DNA of 64,000 nucleotides from positions 17,670,001 to 17,734,000 of the forward strand of contig CM055607.1 in the NCBI GenBank assembly GCA_029379385.1, in the 5' to 3' direction. Shown here one piece after another: positions 12,288 to 24,275 of the stretch (within the stretch, counting starts at the first letter, position 1; each line of letters opens with the position of its first letter). The notes under the pieces are model-generated. The model saw only the letters and a program-made list of their open reading frames with translations, was not told the origin of the DNA and did not search any database. Source of the DNA: Quillaja saponaria (lineage: Eukaryota > Streptophyta > Magnoliopsida > Fabales > Quillajaceae). A program made the position numbers and the translations under genes.

Positions 12288-13009
12288 AAATGGTTGCCTT
12301 GTTATACTCTTTTTTCTTATATTTGTCACAATATTTGGCTTTCTCAAAACAACTTAATCTTTAACTATAAACCTTTTTCTACTTCTTCAACCTTTTTGAA
12401 TGGTACCTTTAAAGTTATTGAATTCTTTTCTTCTTTGGAAACTAGTGGTTTTGAGGTTAAACCTTCTGTTTCTATGGTCAAGTGGTCCTCTCTCCCTGTT
12501 AGTTGGATATCTGTGAACACAGATGGCTCTTCTCTTCGAAATCCTAATCCTTCTAGATCAAGTGGTGTCTTTTGCGATTCCAATGGCAATTGGTTTATAG
12601 GTTTTTGTAGGAATCTTGGGCACTCCACTAGCCTCAAGGCTAAGCTTATTGCTATTACTTATGATTTCATGAACTTGGAGATTACTAATGATTCTAGTAT
12701 TGCTAAACTTCTTATTAAGAAAGACCATCATATGTACTCCCTGATCATTTATGAGTGCAACTCCTTATGCAGTTGATCTCTCACTTCTCTCTCCATCACA
12801 CCTTTAGAGAGGGAAAGCAAGTGACAAATAGATTGGCTAAGGAGGGTTGCTTTATCCTTGTTCCTTCTAGCTTTTTGTTATTGCCCCTGCATGGGTTCCT
12901 TCTTTTCTTAGTTTGGAACTGTTTCCTAAACTTATTTCAAAAAAAACTTTACTTTGTAAGGCCTTAACCTTTTTTGCTTAATACTATGCTCTTGTCACCA
13001 TAAAAAAAA
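12288..13009 (+). pseudogene. LINE ORF2 remnant, RNase H region and 3' tail (right piece)
   Basis: The open frame to 12776 contains CHNIWLSQNNLIFN and then an RNase H fold of the RVT_3 type: WISVNTDGSSLRNP with the catalytic Asp, a GNWFIGFCRN strand, and SLKAKLIAI where a Glu is normally found. A second frame gives HHTFREGKQVTNRLAKEG, the family's terminal histidine-Asn motif. The element ends with the plant L1-type trailer atactatgctcttgtcacca and an A8 tail at 13002-13009. It continues the zf-RVT piece at 1078-1415. Confidence 0.75.
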
Positions 13010-13554
13010 TGACTTTTTGATTAAATCAAAATAACTAAACTTTCCTCTTCCCAATACTTTAATAACTATTCATATAGAAATTATTTTATGAAATGAAATG
13101 TCTTTGGACTTAATTAAAAAGTAATGAATTTTTGATAACTATTGAAATTTCTAACAATTTTCCCTAATTTTCAAACTATTAAAACCATGTGCATTTTTCT
13201 CTTCTCACCACAGGTTGATTGTATAAGGTGCCCTTAGATTTGAACCTTTTTCTGGTAATTATAAAATGTTTAAATCCAAAGTTTCCTAAGACTTGAAGTT
13301 TGTAATCTTTAGATGACATCATATATATTACTCATTCATATAACTTTCTGATTATAATTTCTACTGCCCGTACATTAATGACCGTGTGCTACATCTTAGA
13401 AATTCATACATGTCATTGAGACAAACTTTTTGATTTCGCAGAAGCGGCCACACTTCCCACATATACACAAGTGAATTTATAAATGCATTTTATGATATGC
13501 ATTTTTCCCTTTGGACATAGATTCATTAAAGGTTAAACATATCCTCTGTTTTTT
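13010..13554. other. Gene-free AT-rich spacer with one copy of a short repeat family
   Basis: 13010-13150 matches 17865-18010 at roughly 85-90% by eye (gactttttgattaaatcaaa start, then an ataactattcatatag block). The LINE poly(A) tail joins directly into this repeat. The remainder shows no coding frame or other structure that I can name. Confidence 0.5.
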
Positions 13555-14279
13555 GGAAAAACAGCTGAAAGGGGATAAAAAAAAAACTAATAGTTGATAG
13601 GAGAAACAAATCTTAGTTGCCAAAATAGGGGATTTTCTAAAATGGATCTTAAAGATCTAGTTTCTCCTCACCTTCCCACCACGTGGCAATAATAAATATT
13701 ATTTTTAATATTTAATATTAAATAATACTAAATTTTATTTAAAATAATTATTAATAATTTTATTATTTAGTAATATATAAATTTTAGTAAAATTTAAAAA
13801 TATTAAATAGTAAATATTATAAATAAATAATATTTGTTAATATTTAATATTGAATAAATAAAATTTAATCTTTTATAATTAATATTTAAAATTAAAGATT
13901 ATTTAATATATTATAATTAATATATGAATTATTTAAAACGTTGGTTTTTATAAAATTTATTTACTAAATATTAATTATTTATAATAGTTATTGTTTAATA
14001 TTATTTATTATATAATATTTAATCTTACAAATAATTTAACATTAAATAATATCTACTATTTAATGTTATTTATTATTTAATATTACTAAATAGTAATTAA
14101 TAATTATTATTATTAATTATTTTTTAATAATATTTAGTATTGCGACGTTGGCAAGAAGGTAAAGAGAAACTGTATCTTCAAGATTCGGTTTTAGAAAATC
14201 TCTCATTTAGGCAACTAAGTTTTTTTTTCCTATTAGCTTTTTTTTTTTTTTTTCCTAATCCCCTTTCAGTAGTTTTTTC
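13555..14279. mobile_element. AT-rich foldback element with ~140-bp terminal inverted repeats
   Basis: The left arm (13555-13700) and the reverse complement of the right arm (14135-14279) share CTGAAAGGGGAT, cttagttgcc, gattttctaaaa, agtttctc, a caccttc/taccttc word and ggcaa/gccaa words in the same order with small gaps. The central 430 bases are almost pure A/T, built of words such as tttaatattaaata that are self-complementary. No transposase is present. Long arms suggest a non-autonomous Mutator-like or foldback MITE. Possible T-rich flanking duplications are too simple to trust. Confidence 0.7.
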
Positions 14280-15390
14280 TCTCTTTTGATACATACTAGC
14301 ATTCACTTACTTTGAGATGACATAAAGCTTCTTTAATCTTTATATTTGTAAAGTGCATAAATTGGTTTTAATTACGTATTCGGTTCCATTTGAAACTAGA
14401 AGATTATTAATTTTCTTAACATTCCAGTTGGTTTCTCACATAAGTAACCTCTCTTTTTAAATAAAAGATTTACAAAACCCATCTCTTGGAAGTTTTTTAT
14501 ATCACATCCCTCTATCAAATATTTTCTTTTACTTTGAGATAAAACCTCCTTTAATTTACTTTGGGATCATACCGTCCCTATTGATGTTTCATCAATACCA
14601 ATTCACCCTTGATAAAATCAACAACTTGGTGAATTTTTAATTTACTTCATGGTTTTAAAAACATTGCCGATGATGTTTTTCTAATATTAATATCAAAATC
14701 TTTAAACTTGATCTTGGAACTTTAGCAATTATATGCTTCTTAGGTGAACCAACATTAAAATACCATTTTTCAAAGAAGTTTGTATTTCCTTCGATGTTTA
14801 GAACTATGTTAATTGTAAAACCTATGATCACTGTTACAATAACATCACTATCACATTTTCGAGTGAGATTTTAAACCTCTTATCAAATGGATATATGTTG
14901 TTATACAAACTTGCACAATAATATTGATTTCAAACAATATTTCCATTGTACAATTTTCAAATAACATTCTTTTCAACCTCACTTTTTGAACTATTTCAAA
15001 AATTCATGAAGTATATGATATACTGTAATATACCGAGTATCAATTCAGTAAATATATAATATTAAATTTAATAAATATCCACATAATTTTAATCAAGAAA
15101 AATTCTCCAAACTAGTATTAGCACTACTCAAAACATAAGGTATAAATAAACAATCAATAACTATTTCTCTTTATACCTTCTAGAATTTTTCAAGACAAAT
15201 TATGCCCTTGATGTATAATAAAACTATAAATTTATAATAGCTCTCCCATTATTCTATACATCAAAAACTCAGTATACCAATTCAAAATATAATTTAATAA
15301 TACCAATAATATTCTTAATAGTATAAACCACATATAAAATCATATTTTTGAATTTAATTTTCACTAATTAAACTATTCGTCAAACCATGG
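14280..15390. other. Gene-free stretch; weak minus-strand coding-like remnant
   Basis: The stretch is AT-rich with no splice-consistent gene. On the minus strand, about 14,850 down to 14,655 is open for roughly 40 codons and includes the short run FFEKWYFNVGSPKKH. I do not recognise this with certainty; it may be part of the same decayed virus- or retroelement-derived sequence as 17,480-17,845. Nothing else is identifiable. Confidence 0.25.
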
Positions 15391-16290
15391 TGCTAATACA
15401 GTGGCGGAGCTAAACATTTATTCTTGGGGGGCCGACTAAAATTTTATGTAAATGTATTCAATTACAATAATTACCAAAAAAAAAAATTATAAGAAACTCC
15501 ATAATAAATAAGACAAAATAAAAGTTTATAAGCTACAAAAGTTAAAAGAAAAAAATAAATATCTTCCAAATATATCTTGAATTACTTAAATAAAATCTAA
15601 AAGTGTGAGCTACGCTCTTTCAAATTAGCAAATTGATATTGATATTTTTTTTTTCATAGTTATTTATTTTAAACTAATAAAAAATAAATAAAATATATTT
15701 AAAAATTAAAAGATAGAATATATTTACTTATTACTGGTTCAATTCTCAGATTTTGTTGATCAAGCAAAAAAATAAATTTCTTCTATATCATTGTTGGATA
15801 CACTCAATAATTGTCCTGAAAGTAAATTTTGAAATAAAAATAAGTTTAAATTATATTAAATTTTTATATACTTTGAGTATAATAATATAACCTTTAAAAT
15901 AAAGTTTTACCTATTTTTTTAAACAGAAATCTCTTCTCTCCTTTAAACCTGGACAATGACCCATCTCTAATGTCGAGAGAGCTTCACTCAAAAAAAAAAT
16001 TGTGGCTAATGGCTGGCGGCACATATTACAAGGTGAAGATAAGAGAAACTATAACTTAATGTTTTATAAGAATCTTATTGCTTATTGGGATTTAAGTTTT
16101 AACCCATTAGTCTTGTAGTATAAAAAATGAAAATATTATTCAATTTTTATTTTTGGAGGGGCCATGGTATTAAGTAAAAGAAAATAATAAGCTAAAAACT
16201 AATTTTATATTATAATATTAATATTTTTGAAAAATTTTGAGGGATCATGGCCCCCTTTGGTCCCTTAAAGGATCCTCCCTTTTGCTGATA
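15391..16290. mobile_element. Degenerate hAT-like DNA transposon remnant
   Basis: It starts CAGTGGCGGAGC at 15399, a terminus seen repeatedly in plant hAT-type elements, and ends near ggatcctccctt at 16282. It is flanked by TGCTAATA (15391-15398) and TGCTGATA (16283-16290), a 7-of-8 match to an 8-bp target duplication, the hAT size. Subterminal G-rich words (ggggggccg; gggggcc on the other strand) face each other. A short plus-strand run SNVERAS near 15970 weakly recalls the hAT C-terminal motif. It is non-autonomous. Confidence 0.5.
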
Positions 16291-17211
16291 TTAGACTTGT
16301 ACTTGTCCAAGTTAAATTAATTCACTACTCCATATCGTTTATATAATAAAGAAAAATAAATATTTCAACAAAAAGAATTTGGCATCATTTCTTTGGCTTT
16401 AGAAGAAAATAACTTTGGCCAAAATTTCCCCACCAATGGTAACATATGAAGTCTTAACCAACAAAAAGTTGATTTCTGACTTCTAGCTCATTAATTTGTT
16501 TTGTTCTTTTGGGTGCTAACCATTCCAAACTCTATTCATATGTATTACCAAAAAAGATGGAAAAACTTGTATTGAAAACATAGTGTATCTTTATCTTTTT
16601 TCAATGCATAAACTTAAACACCAAAGTTTATATAGTATGTCTAACATGCAACTATATTTTCTTTCTAGAAAATTTCAACAGTCACAAAACTATAATTCAT
16701 TTTCCATATACACTTTCACTATATAAATATGAAAATCAATTAACAACTTAAAATATTTAAAGTAGAACGAAAAACCTGATTCTCCATGAAAGGATCTTAA
16801 TCAAATACTATAACTTTTCCTTCGCTTTGTTTATCTACACAAAATGGCTTTTGTTCCCCATTTTCATCACTTGATCTACGAACTATTAACTTGTCAATTT
16901 AACCACATCATTGAATACATGCATTTTTGGACTTGTGTCTTCCATTGTTACACAAATATATTAAGATTGTTGTATAAAAGCTGCAGAAATAATAAAACAC
17001 TTTCAAAATGCTTGAGTCGAGTTAGAAATTCTCTTTTCTTAAAACTATATTTGCACCCTACTTGCAATGGGTTACAACAAATAAGCCTCCCAAGATAAAA
17101 GATGTTATTTTATATCTAAGGTTGCAATTAGATATATAAACAAAAATAGTAACTTGAAAAAAGAAAGAAAGAGGAGAAAAATAGATACAAAAAATTGGGT
17201 TAATTATGTTA
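16291..17211. other. Gene-free spacer
   Basis: AT-rich sequence. One 84-codon open frame (16844-17098) has no recognisable domain, no splice context and a composition typical of chance frames. I see no element boundary here. Confidence 0.4.
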
Positions 17212-17460
17212 CTTTTATAGGCTTTCCATGAAAGGACATTTCAATTCATATGAAAGTTGATATATAAAAGGAAATGTATTTTCATTTAATCAAAAAGTAA
17301 TGACTTTTTTAATAAGTCAAATAGCCATAAAAACCTTTTATAGGTTTTCCGTGAAAGGACATTCTTGTTTATAAAGAAGTAAATTTATTAAAACAAATGT
17401 TTTTCATCTAAGCAAAAAGTGATGACTTTTGGATTAAATTAAAATAACCAAACTTCTTGT
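17212..17460 (+). repeat. Two tandem ~121-bp repeat units
   Basis: Unit 1 (17212-17332) and unit 2 (17333-17460) both begin cttttatagg-tttcc-tgaaaggacat and both contain aaaagt-atgactttt about 85 bases in. Related copies without the first half occur at 17849-18010 and 13010-13150. Identity is about 70% between the tandem units by eye. Origin unknown. Confidence 0.55.
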
Positions 17461-17469
17461 AATATTACA

Positions 17470-17845
17470 TAGTATTATTTTTGTCAGAGTATAGTTTACT
17501 TCTGACTTTGTATTTTGTGGATCCATATGACCACAAAATTCTTTTTTTATAATATTAACAAATTCTTGTAATATTTTATTAAAGGAGTTGAAGTTTTCAA
17601 GCAATCCTTTTTTATGGGCTATTCCTTTTATAGAACTTTCTCACTTCCGAAGAAATTGCAAAGTGTCTCCTTGCAATGTTCCTATTATGAAGTCTAGAAA
17701 TTTTTCTTTAGACCAGGTGTTACAATAATTAGTTATTACTATGGACAAGGATTGTGCCCATTCATCTATGGTTTTTTCATAGTCTTTTATTAAGACATTT
17801 GTTAGATCCAGATATGTTCCATTTATTCTAACATTCTGTTTATTT
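17470..17845 (-). pseudogene. Possible endogenous pararetrovirus or gag coat-protein-like fragment
   Basis: On the minus strand a frame of about 115 codons with a single internal TGA can be read. It has a WAQSLSIVITNYC helix-like segment, LDFIIGTLQGD, then FLRK-stop-ESSIKGI and a helical C-terminal part. The pattern of a tryptophan-rich helical capsid core resembles plant pararetrovirus coat proteins or retrotransposon gag; I cannot decide which. It is broken by the stop and has no flanking viral domains that I can recognise. It is bracketed by two copies of a ~55-bp repeat (17405-17460 and 17855-17905). Confidence 0.35.
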
Positions 17846-18010
17846 AAATCATCTAAGCAAAAAGTGATGACTTTTTGATTAAATCAAAATAACCAAACTT
17901 CCATTCTCCCAATACTTTAATAACTATTCATATAGAAGTTATTTTATACAAGAAAATATTTTTGGACTTAATCAAAAAGTAACGACTTTTTGATAACTAA
18001 TGAAAATTTA

Positions 18011-20393
18011 TAACATTAGAAATATATCAAAATTACAAATCTCAATAAGTCATTAAATTAGATCACCATTACATCTTTCTCTATAATTAATACTAATTGT
18101 TAAAATGACTTAAAAAACCCTTCATAAATATATTGTAACTTCTTGAGCTATATCTTCTCATCTATTTGTTTCTTTTCTTTCATTACTTAAATTTTAAAAT
18201 AAATATATAATTAAATGTAAAAATTACTCTCAATTTTTTTAACACTAACCCATTATATTTATACTACCTCCATCTATTTTTTAACACTAATTTCTCTTTT
18301 ATATCAATTTAGTTTAAATATATCTTTGTTTTTTCTACTTATTAACATTGTGGCTTCATCATCCATGATGAATAATATAATCTTTCCCTTGCATTCTCTT
18401 AAATCTTGGTTTCTGGTTTCTTCAATAAATTACAGTTATGAGTTAATACTCTTGATCATCACCAATTTTTTTTTTATACTAATTAGTAGTTGAACGGACT
18501 ACAAGAGGCTTCCAATTTTAGGTATTCCTCTAAAAGAGAAGTTAGTGCTTAACAAAAAAATTAGATGGAAGTAGTTAGTGGGTTAGCTAGTTTTCAAAAA
18601 TTCAGAGTAACTTTGACGTTGAAATTATATATATTTTTTTTTAAGTAATAAAACAAATGAGAAGATAAAATTTAAAAGAAAACAATATTTTTATAAACGC
18701 CTATTTAAGTCGTTTTAATAATTAATATTATTATAAAGAAAGATATAATGATTATATTATTTAATGAGATTTATAATTGGCTTGGAAATTTAACTGACGG
18801 TCCGCATGTTACACTACATTATGATTATATGATTGGATTTGGGTCAAGAGTTTTGTTAATGATCATAATCAGATTGTTATAGGCTCTGCCGCTGGTCCTT
18901 TTAATAAAATCTAATCTGCTATTTAAAAAATTAATAATAATAATAGAATTAACTAATGGAGTCGACGAAGTCAAGCGCGGGCCGACACGGATTTTCCGTA
19001 GATTGTTTCCAATATGCGTGCGCGTTAAGACTGAAAGAATTAGGTCAATTAATGACTGACTGCATTTTCTAACATTTTGCTACGAAAAGACAGACGAATA
19101 TGATAGTTATTTGGTTGTTTCGTAGTAGTTTCACTTGTCTATTGCGTTAATTTTATATTCTAATCATCATTAAATTTAAATCTTTAAAACTCAAATTTTT
19201 TGAATATAAATTCCACTTGAATAAGAATGAGTGCCATTTAATTTAAAAGAATTCCAATTTAATGTATTGCTGACATTGTTTTGTAGGTGTGTACTTATGA
19301 GCTACATAACAAAAAATAATTTTATCTATTTTTATAACCTCTATAATTTTAGGTAAAGGTGAGAGACAAGATTCGTTCTTTGAACCAAGTGGTACCTTCT
19401 GAAATTATTTTAATTAGTAATTACTTAATTAATGATAAAATTGTTATTTGAAAAAGTGTTAATCTATTATCCATTGTCAATGTAAAAGGTTTTACTATAT
19501 CTGTAAATATTATCATAGCACATCATTTTATAAGATACAACTTCAAGGATGGTGGCTAAAATCAAGGATGTTGGTTTGTCTGAAATACAAATGTTGATTT
19601 CACATTCATTAACACTGTAAAAACTCTTTATATTAACATATGATAAAATATTAATTCTTTTACAATATTTTAACTACTAATCATTGTAAATCCTAAAATA
19701 AATATACATTAACAAATTCAATAGAAATAGTATTCAGTAAAGGTTACTTCTTTTCCAGAAATATCTTATTACTGTTTTTTCTAGGTTTTTAATATTTTCA
19801 AGAAGAACATATAGGGAGTTCTAGGTCATGGGAGCAATTTTACGTCACCTGATTGAGTTGCGAAGTGATCATGGCATTTTTTTTTTTCTCTCTTTCTCTT
19901 TGATCTCTTCTCTCTACTTGCAATTTAATATATATAATTCTTATCCAATGAGATCTTAAGCTTCGTTTGAATGCAACTGAAATTGAAAATTGAAATATTT
20001 AATTTTAGTTTTTCTTTTTGGCTCACATTTAAGATTTAAAATTAAAATTTACAACTCAATTCTTGGGAATTGAAAAATCACTACAAAAATCATTTTTAAT
20101 TATTGTGGAAAAATCCTAAAGTTTACAATTATTAAGTATGTGTTATTATTGACAGCCACTTACTTATGATAGCATATCATGCTATAAAATTTGTCACCAT
20201 CACCAACAACCTCCTCCACCCACCACCAGCCTTTTTGCACCGGCAATTTTGTTCATTCGCGCATTAGCATCTGTAGCCACTATTACCATCAACTCGTTTA
20301 ATACAATACTGACCACCATCAAGACCCGTCGAAAATGATGACAACCACATTCCTCAAGCATCTTCGAGACAATCAAAGACAATGACAAGTACC
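18011..20393. other. Gene-free spacer
   Basis: AT-rich with a CT-rich run near 19880-19920. Around 18960-19050 there is a short GC-richer patch with no open frame. I see no gene or definable mobile element. Confidence 0.4.
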
Positions 20394-20911
20394 ATCAAGA
20401 TTAAGGGTGGCAACGAACCGAGCTTTGGCAAAACTTTGCTCGACTCATCAAGTTTTGGACAAGCTCAAGCTTGGTTCATATTTGTTAAGGGCTTGTGAGC
20501 CTAGGCTCGTTACCTAAGCTCGTTAAGAGCTAACGAGCCTAACCCCAAGCTCAAGCTCTGCTCGTCAAGGGCTCTTGAAAGTTTTTAAAATTCTAAAAAA
20601 GTTTTGTAATAAAAAAGAATTGAACCCAAGACCTTCTTATTAACCTTTTGTATAATTTATTACCAAACCAAGTTATAACTTAAATTAAATTTTGTATCTA
20701 AATAAATTTATTATAAATTTATATATAAATAATAGAAAACTTATTAAATAATATTAAATGAGTTAGCTCATAAGCTTATGAGCTGAGCTTTAGAAAGATT
20801 AAACTTGGCTTGTTTTACTAAACTAGCTCAAAATAAAGCTCAAAAAAATGAGCCAAGCTCGATCTAAGCCTTTAACGAGAGTAGCTCACCATTGCCCTCC
20901 CTAGTTGAGAT
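20394..20911. mobile_element. Non-autonomous DNA element rich in AGCTCG words (hAT-like)
   Basis: The element (20402-20903) begins TAAGGGTGGCAACGA and ends with the loose reverse complement, ccattgccctcccta. Its interior repeats gctcg, gagc and agctca words in both orientations, as in a common plant hAT-derived MITE type. Flanks ATCAAGAT and GTTGAGAT match at 5 of 8 positions, a weak 8-bp target duplication. No coding capacity. Confidence 0.45.
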
Positions 20912-22850
20912 CCACCAGAGAAGACAACAACCATGTGAGGATACGCCGAAACACTGAAAATTATCATCGAAGTTGTCAGATACAACTACAATCACTGTTG
21001 CATGGAAGCTGATGAAAATAAAGACAACTACTATCAAGTACTTGAAGCATAATTCCGGTTTAAATATTTATGTGATCTGAGCTCCTATATTGTAATTATA
21101 AAAAAATTTAATTTTATATTATTGAAATTGATTTTACAATTTTAATTCCAATTGAATAAATTCAAATGCAGCTTTAGTTTAATTGGCTAAGGCGGACATA
21201 CTTTGACTTTTTTGTGTAAATTATTTGTACCTGTGTATGAAGTTGTATTATAATATCTATTTTTCAAAGTCAATTAAGTTATTGTTGATATGTAATCTCA
21301 TGTTATTAAAATTAAAGAGTTAAACACAAAACTTAGCCTATTTTGGTATTAATTGAGTAATTTTAAGAATAGATGTATTACTTTAAATCGGAGAAGAAAA
21401 TGCACATGGTTATGGACAATCTTAATTAGAAACTGTCATCGTTAACTTTCCATGAAAGGACGTGCATGCAGATCATCATCACATTCTTGACGCGGATCTA
21501 CTTTTTTTCAAAAAAAACAAAACATTTTTCTAATTTCCTAAATAGTTATTAATTAATAGATCCACTTATATTTAAAAATAATTAATTGAGTTTCAAATAT
21601 ATGACGGTGATCACTTTCAACTTTAATTATCAACTTGTATTTTAGTCTCAGTTGACCGCATAGTCTTGAACACGTTTAGTATAATGAAAGTCTTCTTTAA
21701 AGTTTACTTTTTCTAACATCCATATTTGTTTTTCAACATATATCGCATTCGAAAGAAATTGACTAATTAAGAAAATTTTCCATATTTTAGAGAACCCTAA
21801 GATTAATTATAATTTCTATTTTGTAAAAAAAAAATTAAAAAAAAAAAAAAAAACTTTTGCAATTGTGAAAGTGGTCTCGCAAGTTTTAATTAAGCAAAAC
21901 TAGAAAAAAGTACTTCATAAGAAATGTTAGATATCTTCATTAATGAATGAGATTCGAATTAATGCGTCAAGTGCTTGTGTGACAAAATTTCCCTCATCTA
22001 TAGTTTAGAAATCATCAAGATATGCATTCACTATCTAATTAACAAGCATCATTTTCTAATACTATTATGATATGTAAAGAAATGTGTGGCTGGTGTTCAT
22101 TTTCTAACAGAAATAAGACTTATAAGATAACGATACTACTTAATTAATAAATATTATAGCATAGTTAAAACGAAATACTTCTAATTAAGTTAACAATTAT
22201 TCTTCTATAATAAATATTATAATTCATAATAGTTAGAACGGAAGACTTCTTAGTAAGTTTCGTCATTCTATAATAAACATTTTAATTTTTAATAAACACT
22301 CCTTTAGTTAGAATTGAGGATTATTAAGTTAATCATTTTTGTAGAGCAACTACTTATACTCATTCTCAACACAATAGAGCTCGTTTGACGTATCGTACAA
22401 GGATGATAAGATAATATAAAACTATCCAATTAAATCTTATATAATATTTAGTAGCAACAAGATAATATAAATTTATACTGTTAAATTATGCCTGACAGTA
22501 TAAAGTTATACAATAAAAATAGAAATGATAGCACTGGAGTATAACTAACTAACTTGAGTGATAGTAATTTGTAGTACCGTATATTAACATACAAAATATA
22601 TCTGACTGTTTTTCAATCACTTGGGGTATTTAAGACATTTCGAAAAGGACTAAGAATTTTTTTCGCAGCAAGGTCGTGGAAGTTTCCAGGCAACCATGCT
22701 GAAGTGTTTTTCTCTGTTCTCTTGTCCCTAACTTTCTATTTTCACTCGTATTGCTGTCATGCAACCCCAAGAAAAAAAAGTTTTAACTTTTCCCAACTTT
22801 CTTTCTCTCATTCTTAATTTTTTTTTTCTTTTCCCACGTCCCAAACAAAA
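20912..22850. other. Intergenic and upstream region of the NAC gene
   Basis: No gene seen. Contains an A-rich run (21824-21853), several short repeats (aagacttctta/attaagttaacaatt words near 22170-22340), and a CT-rich leader-like stretch just before the NAC TATA box. Confidence 0.4.
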
Positions 22851-22856
22851 CCCTTT

Positions 22857-22865
22857 TATATATAA
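22857..22865 (+). promoter_or_regulatory. TATA box of the NAC gene
   Basis: TATATATAA, 75 bases upstream of the chosen NAC start codon, preceded by a CT-rich tract and a CCCACGTCCC (ACGT-core) box at about 22834. The position implies a transcript start near 22890 and excludes the in-frame ATG at 22865 as a translation start. Confidence 0.65.
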
Positions 22866-22939
22866 TGATCCACAAGGAGGATCTATATATGCATATATGT
22901 AAGATCGATCAAAGTGAACAGAGAGTCAAGAGAGAGAAG

Positions 22940-24233
22940 ATGGAGAATATGAATATTATGACACCACCTGGGTTTCGTTTCTTCCCAACAGAAGAGGAAT
23001 TGGTTTCATTTTATCTTCACAACAAGCTTGAAGGAAAGAGGGAGGACCTGAATCAGGTTATGGATCGTGTTATACCTGTTGTTGATATATATGATTACAA
23101 TCCATGGGACCTCCCTCGTACGTACTCATAAATTGCTTTTTGCTCCTACATTTTTCTTCTATATACTTGCTTTTAGTCCTATAATTGAAATTTAAAATCC
23201 AGTTAGACATAAAGTAAATTGTTATTAAGTATAATTTGTTAATAAGAGGGAACTTATTGATCATTAGATTCAAACCTATAATTAGTTTAAGTTTTAAAAG
23301 AATTTATTTATTTTTTAATTTGGTATCATAGCATAATGATCAGAAATCACATGCTTCTCAAGTAGTGTGGAGCTGTATCACATAAAATCAATTCTTATGG
23401 CTGATAAGCTAATTGTGTAAAATTTTTAGTGGATGATTTTCATTAATTAGTTTTGGTGTATTATATATGGGATTCAGAGATTTCCGGAGAGCTATGCCAT
23501 GAAGACACAAAGGAATGGTTCTTTTTCATTCCAAGACAAGAGAGTGAAGCCCGTGGAAGGAGACCAAAACGACTCACCACCACTGGCTACTGGAAAGCAA
23601 CTGGGTCACCTAATCATGTTTATTCATCTAAGAATCGCATCATTGCTATTAAGAGAACCATGGTTTTCTATATTGGTAGAGCTCCAAGTGGAACGAAAAC
23701 TGATTGGAAGATGAACGAATATAAAGCCATTAGAGGAGAAGCATCATCCTCATCAAGCAGTACTAGTGCAATTCCTATGGTACTAAATTTATTCTCTGTT
23801 TTTTCCTAATAACTAATTACTAGTTTTCACATTATAGATTTGATAAATTGAAGCTTAATCCTTACAATAAATTTTATTATAAGTTTGTGATTTCCATATA
23901 TGTTTGCAGTTGAGGCAGGAATTTAGTTTGTGTCGGGTGTACAAGAATTCAAAATGCTTTCGGGCATTCGACAGAAGGCCGCCGCAGGGAGAAGAAGCAG
24001 GCAGCATTGGCACTCAACAATCTCACCAAGGTGTTGTGGGCTCAACTTCAACATCCCAACCTAACCCTCCAATTGTGGAGAAAGTGAACATTGCAAGCTC
24101 ACATGAGAGTTCAAACTCTGGAGACCAAGGCCATCCGTATCATGATGCTGGAGAAGGCAATAACATAGATGCCGATCTTGATGAGCCAATTTTGGATTGG
24201 GAACAAATGGACTGGTTTTTCGGTATGCATTAG
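22940..24233 (+). CDS. NAC090-like: NAC domain transcription factor, NAC090-like
   Basis: Three exons, 22940-23117, 23478-23779 and 23910-24233, join in frame to 267 codons plus stop. The protein has the plant-specific NAC DNA-binding domain at residues 9-175: subdomain [20 protein letters not shown], a DLP-type end of subdomain [15 protein letters not shown], the GYWKATG core at residues 96-102, and a [21 protein letters not shown] segment near 125 (split here by description only). Subdomain E is [12 protein letters not shown] at the start of exon 3. The N-terminus and the short length match the NAC090/NAC061 group. The C-terminal region is Ser/Gln/Pro-rich and ends in an acidic, Trp-containing tail (DWEQMDWFF), likely the activation region. 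The start at 22940 is chosen because the upstream in-frame ATGs lie in or next to the TATA box. Introns of 360 and 130 bases sit at the usual NAC positions. It acts in the nucleus; targets cannot be read from the sequence. Confidence 0.9.
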
Positions 24234-24275
24234 AACAAGCAATATTTAATATAAGAACGAGATTTAAGTGAGAAA

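Noticed and set aside
12365..12637. 90-codon minus-strand frame
   Set aside because: Antisense shadow of the LINE RNase H frame.
20200..20388. 62-codon minus-strand frame with Val/Ala-rich text
   Set aside because: Short, no motif, adjacent to a MITE; no gene evidence.
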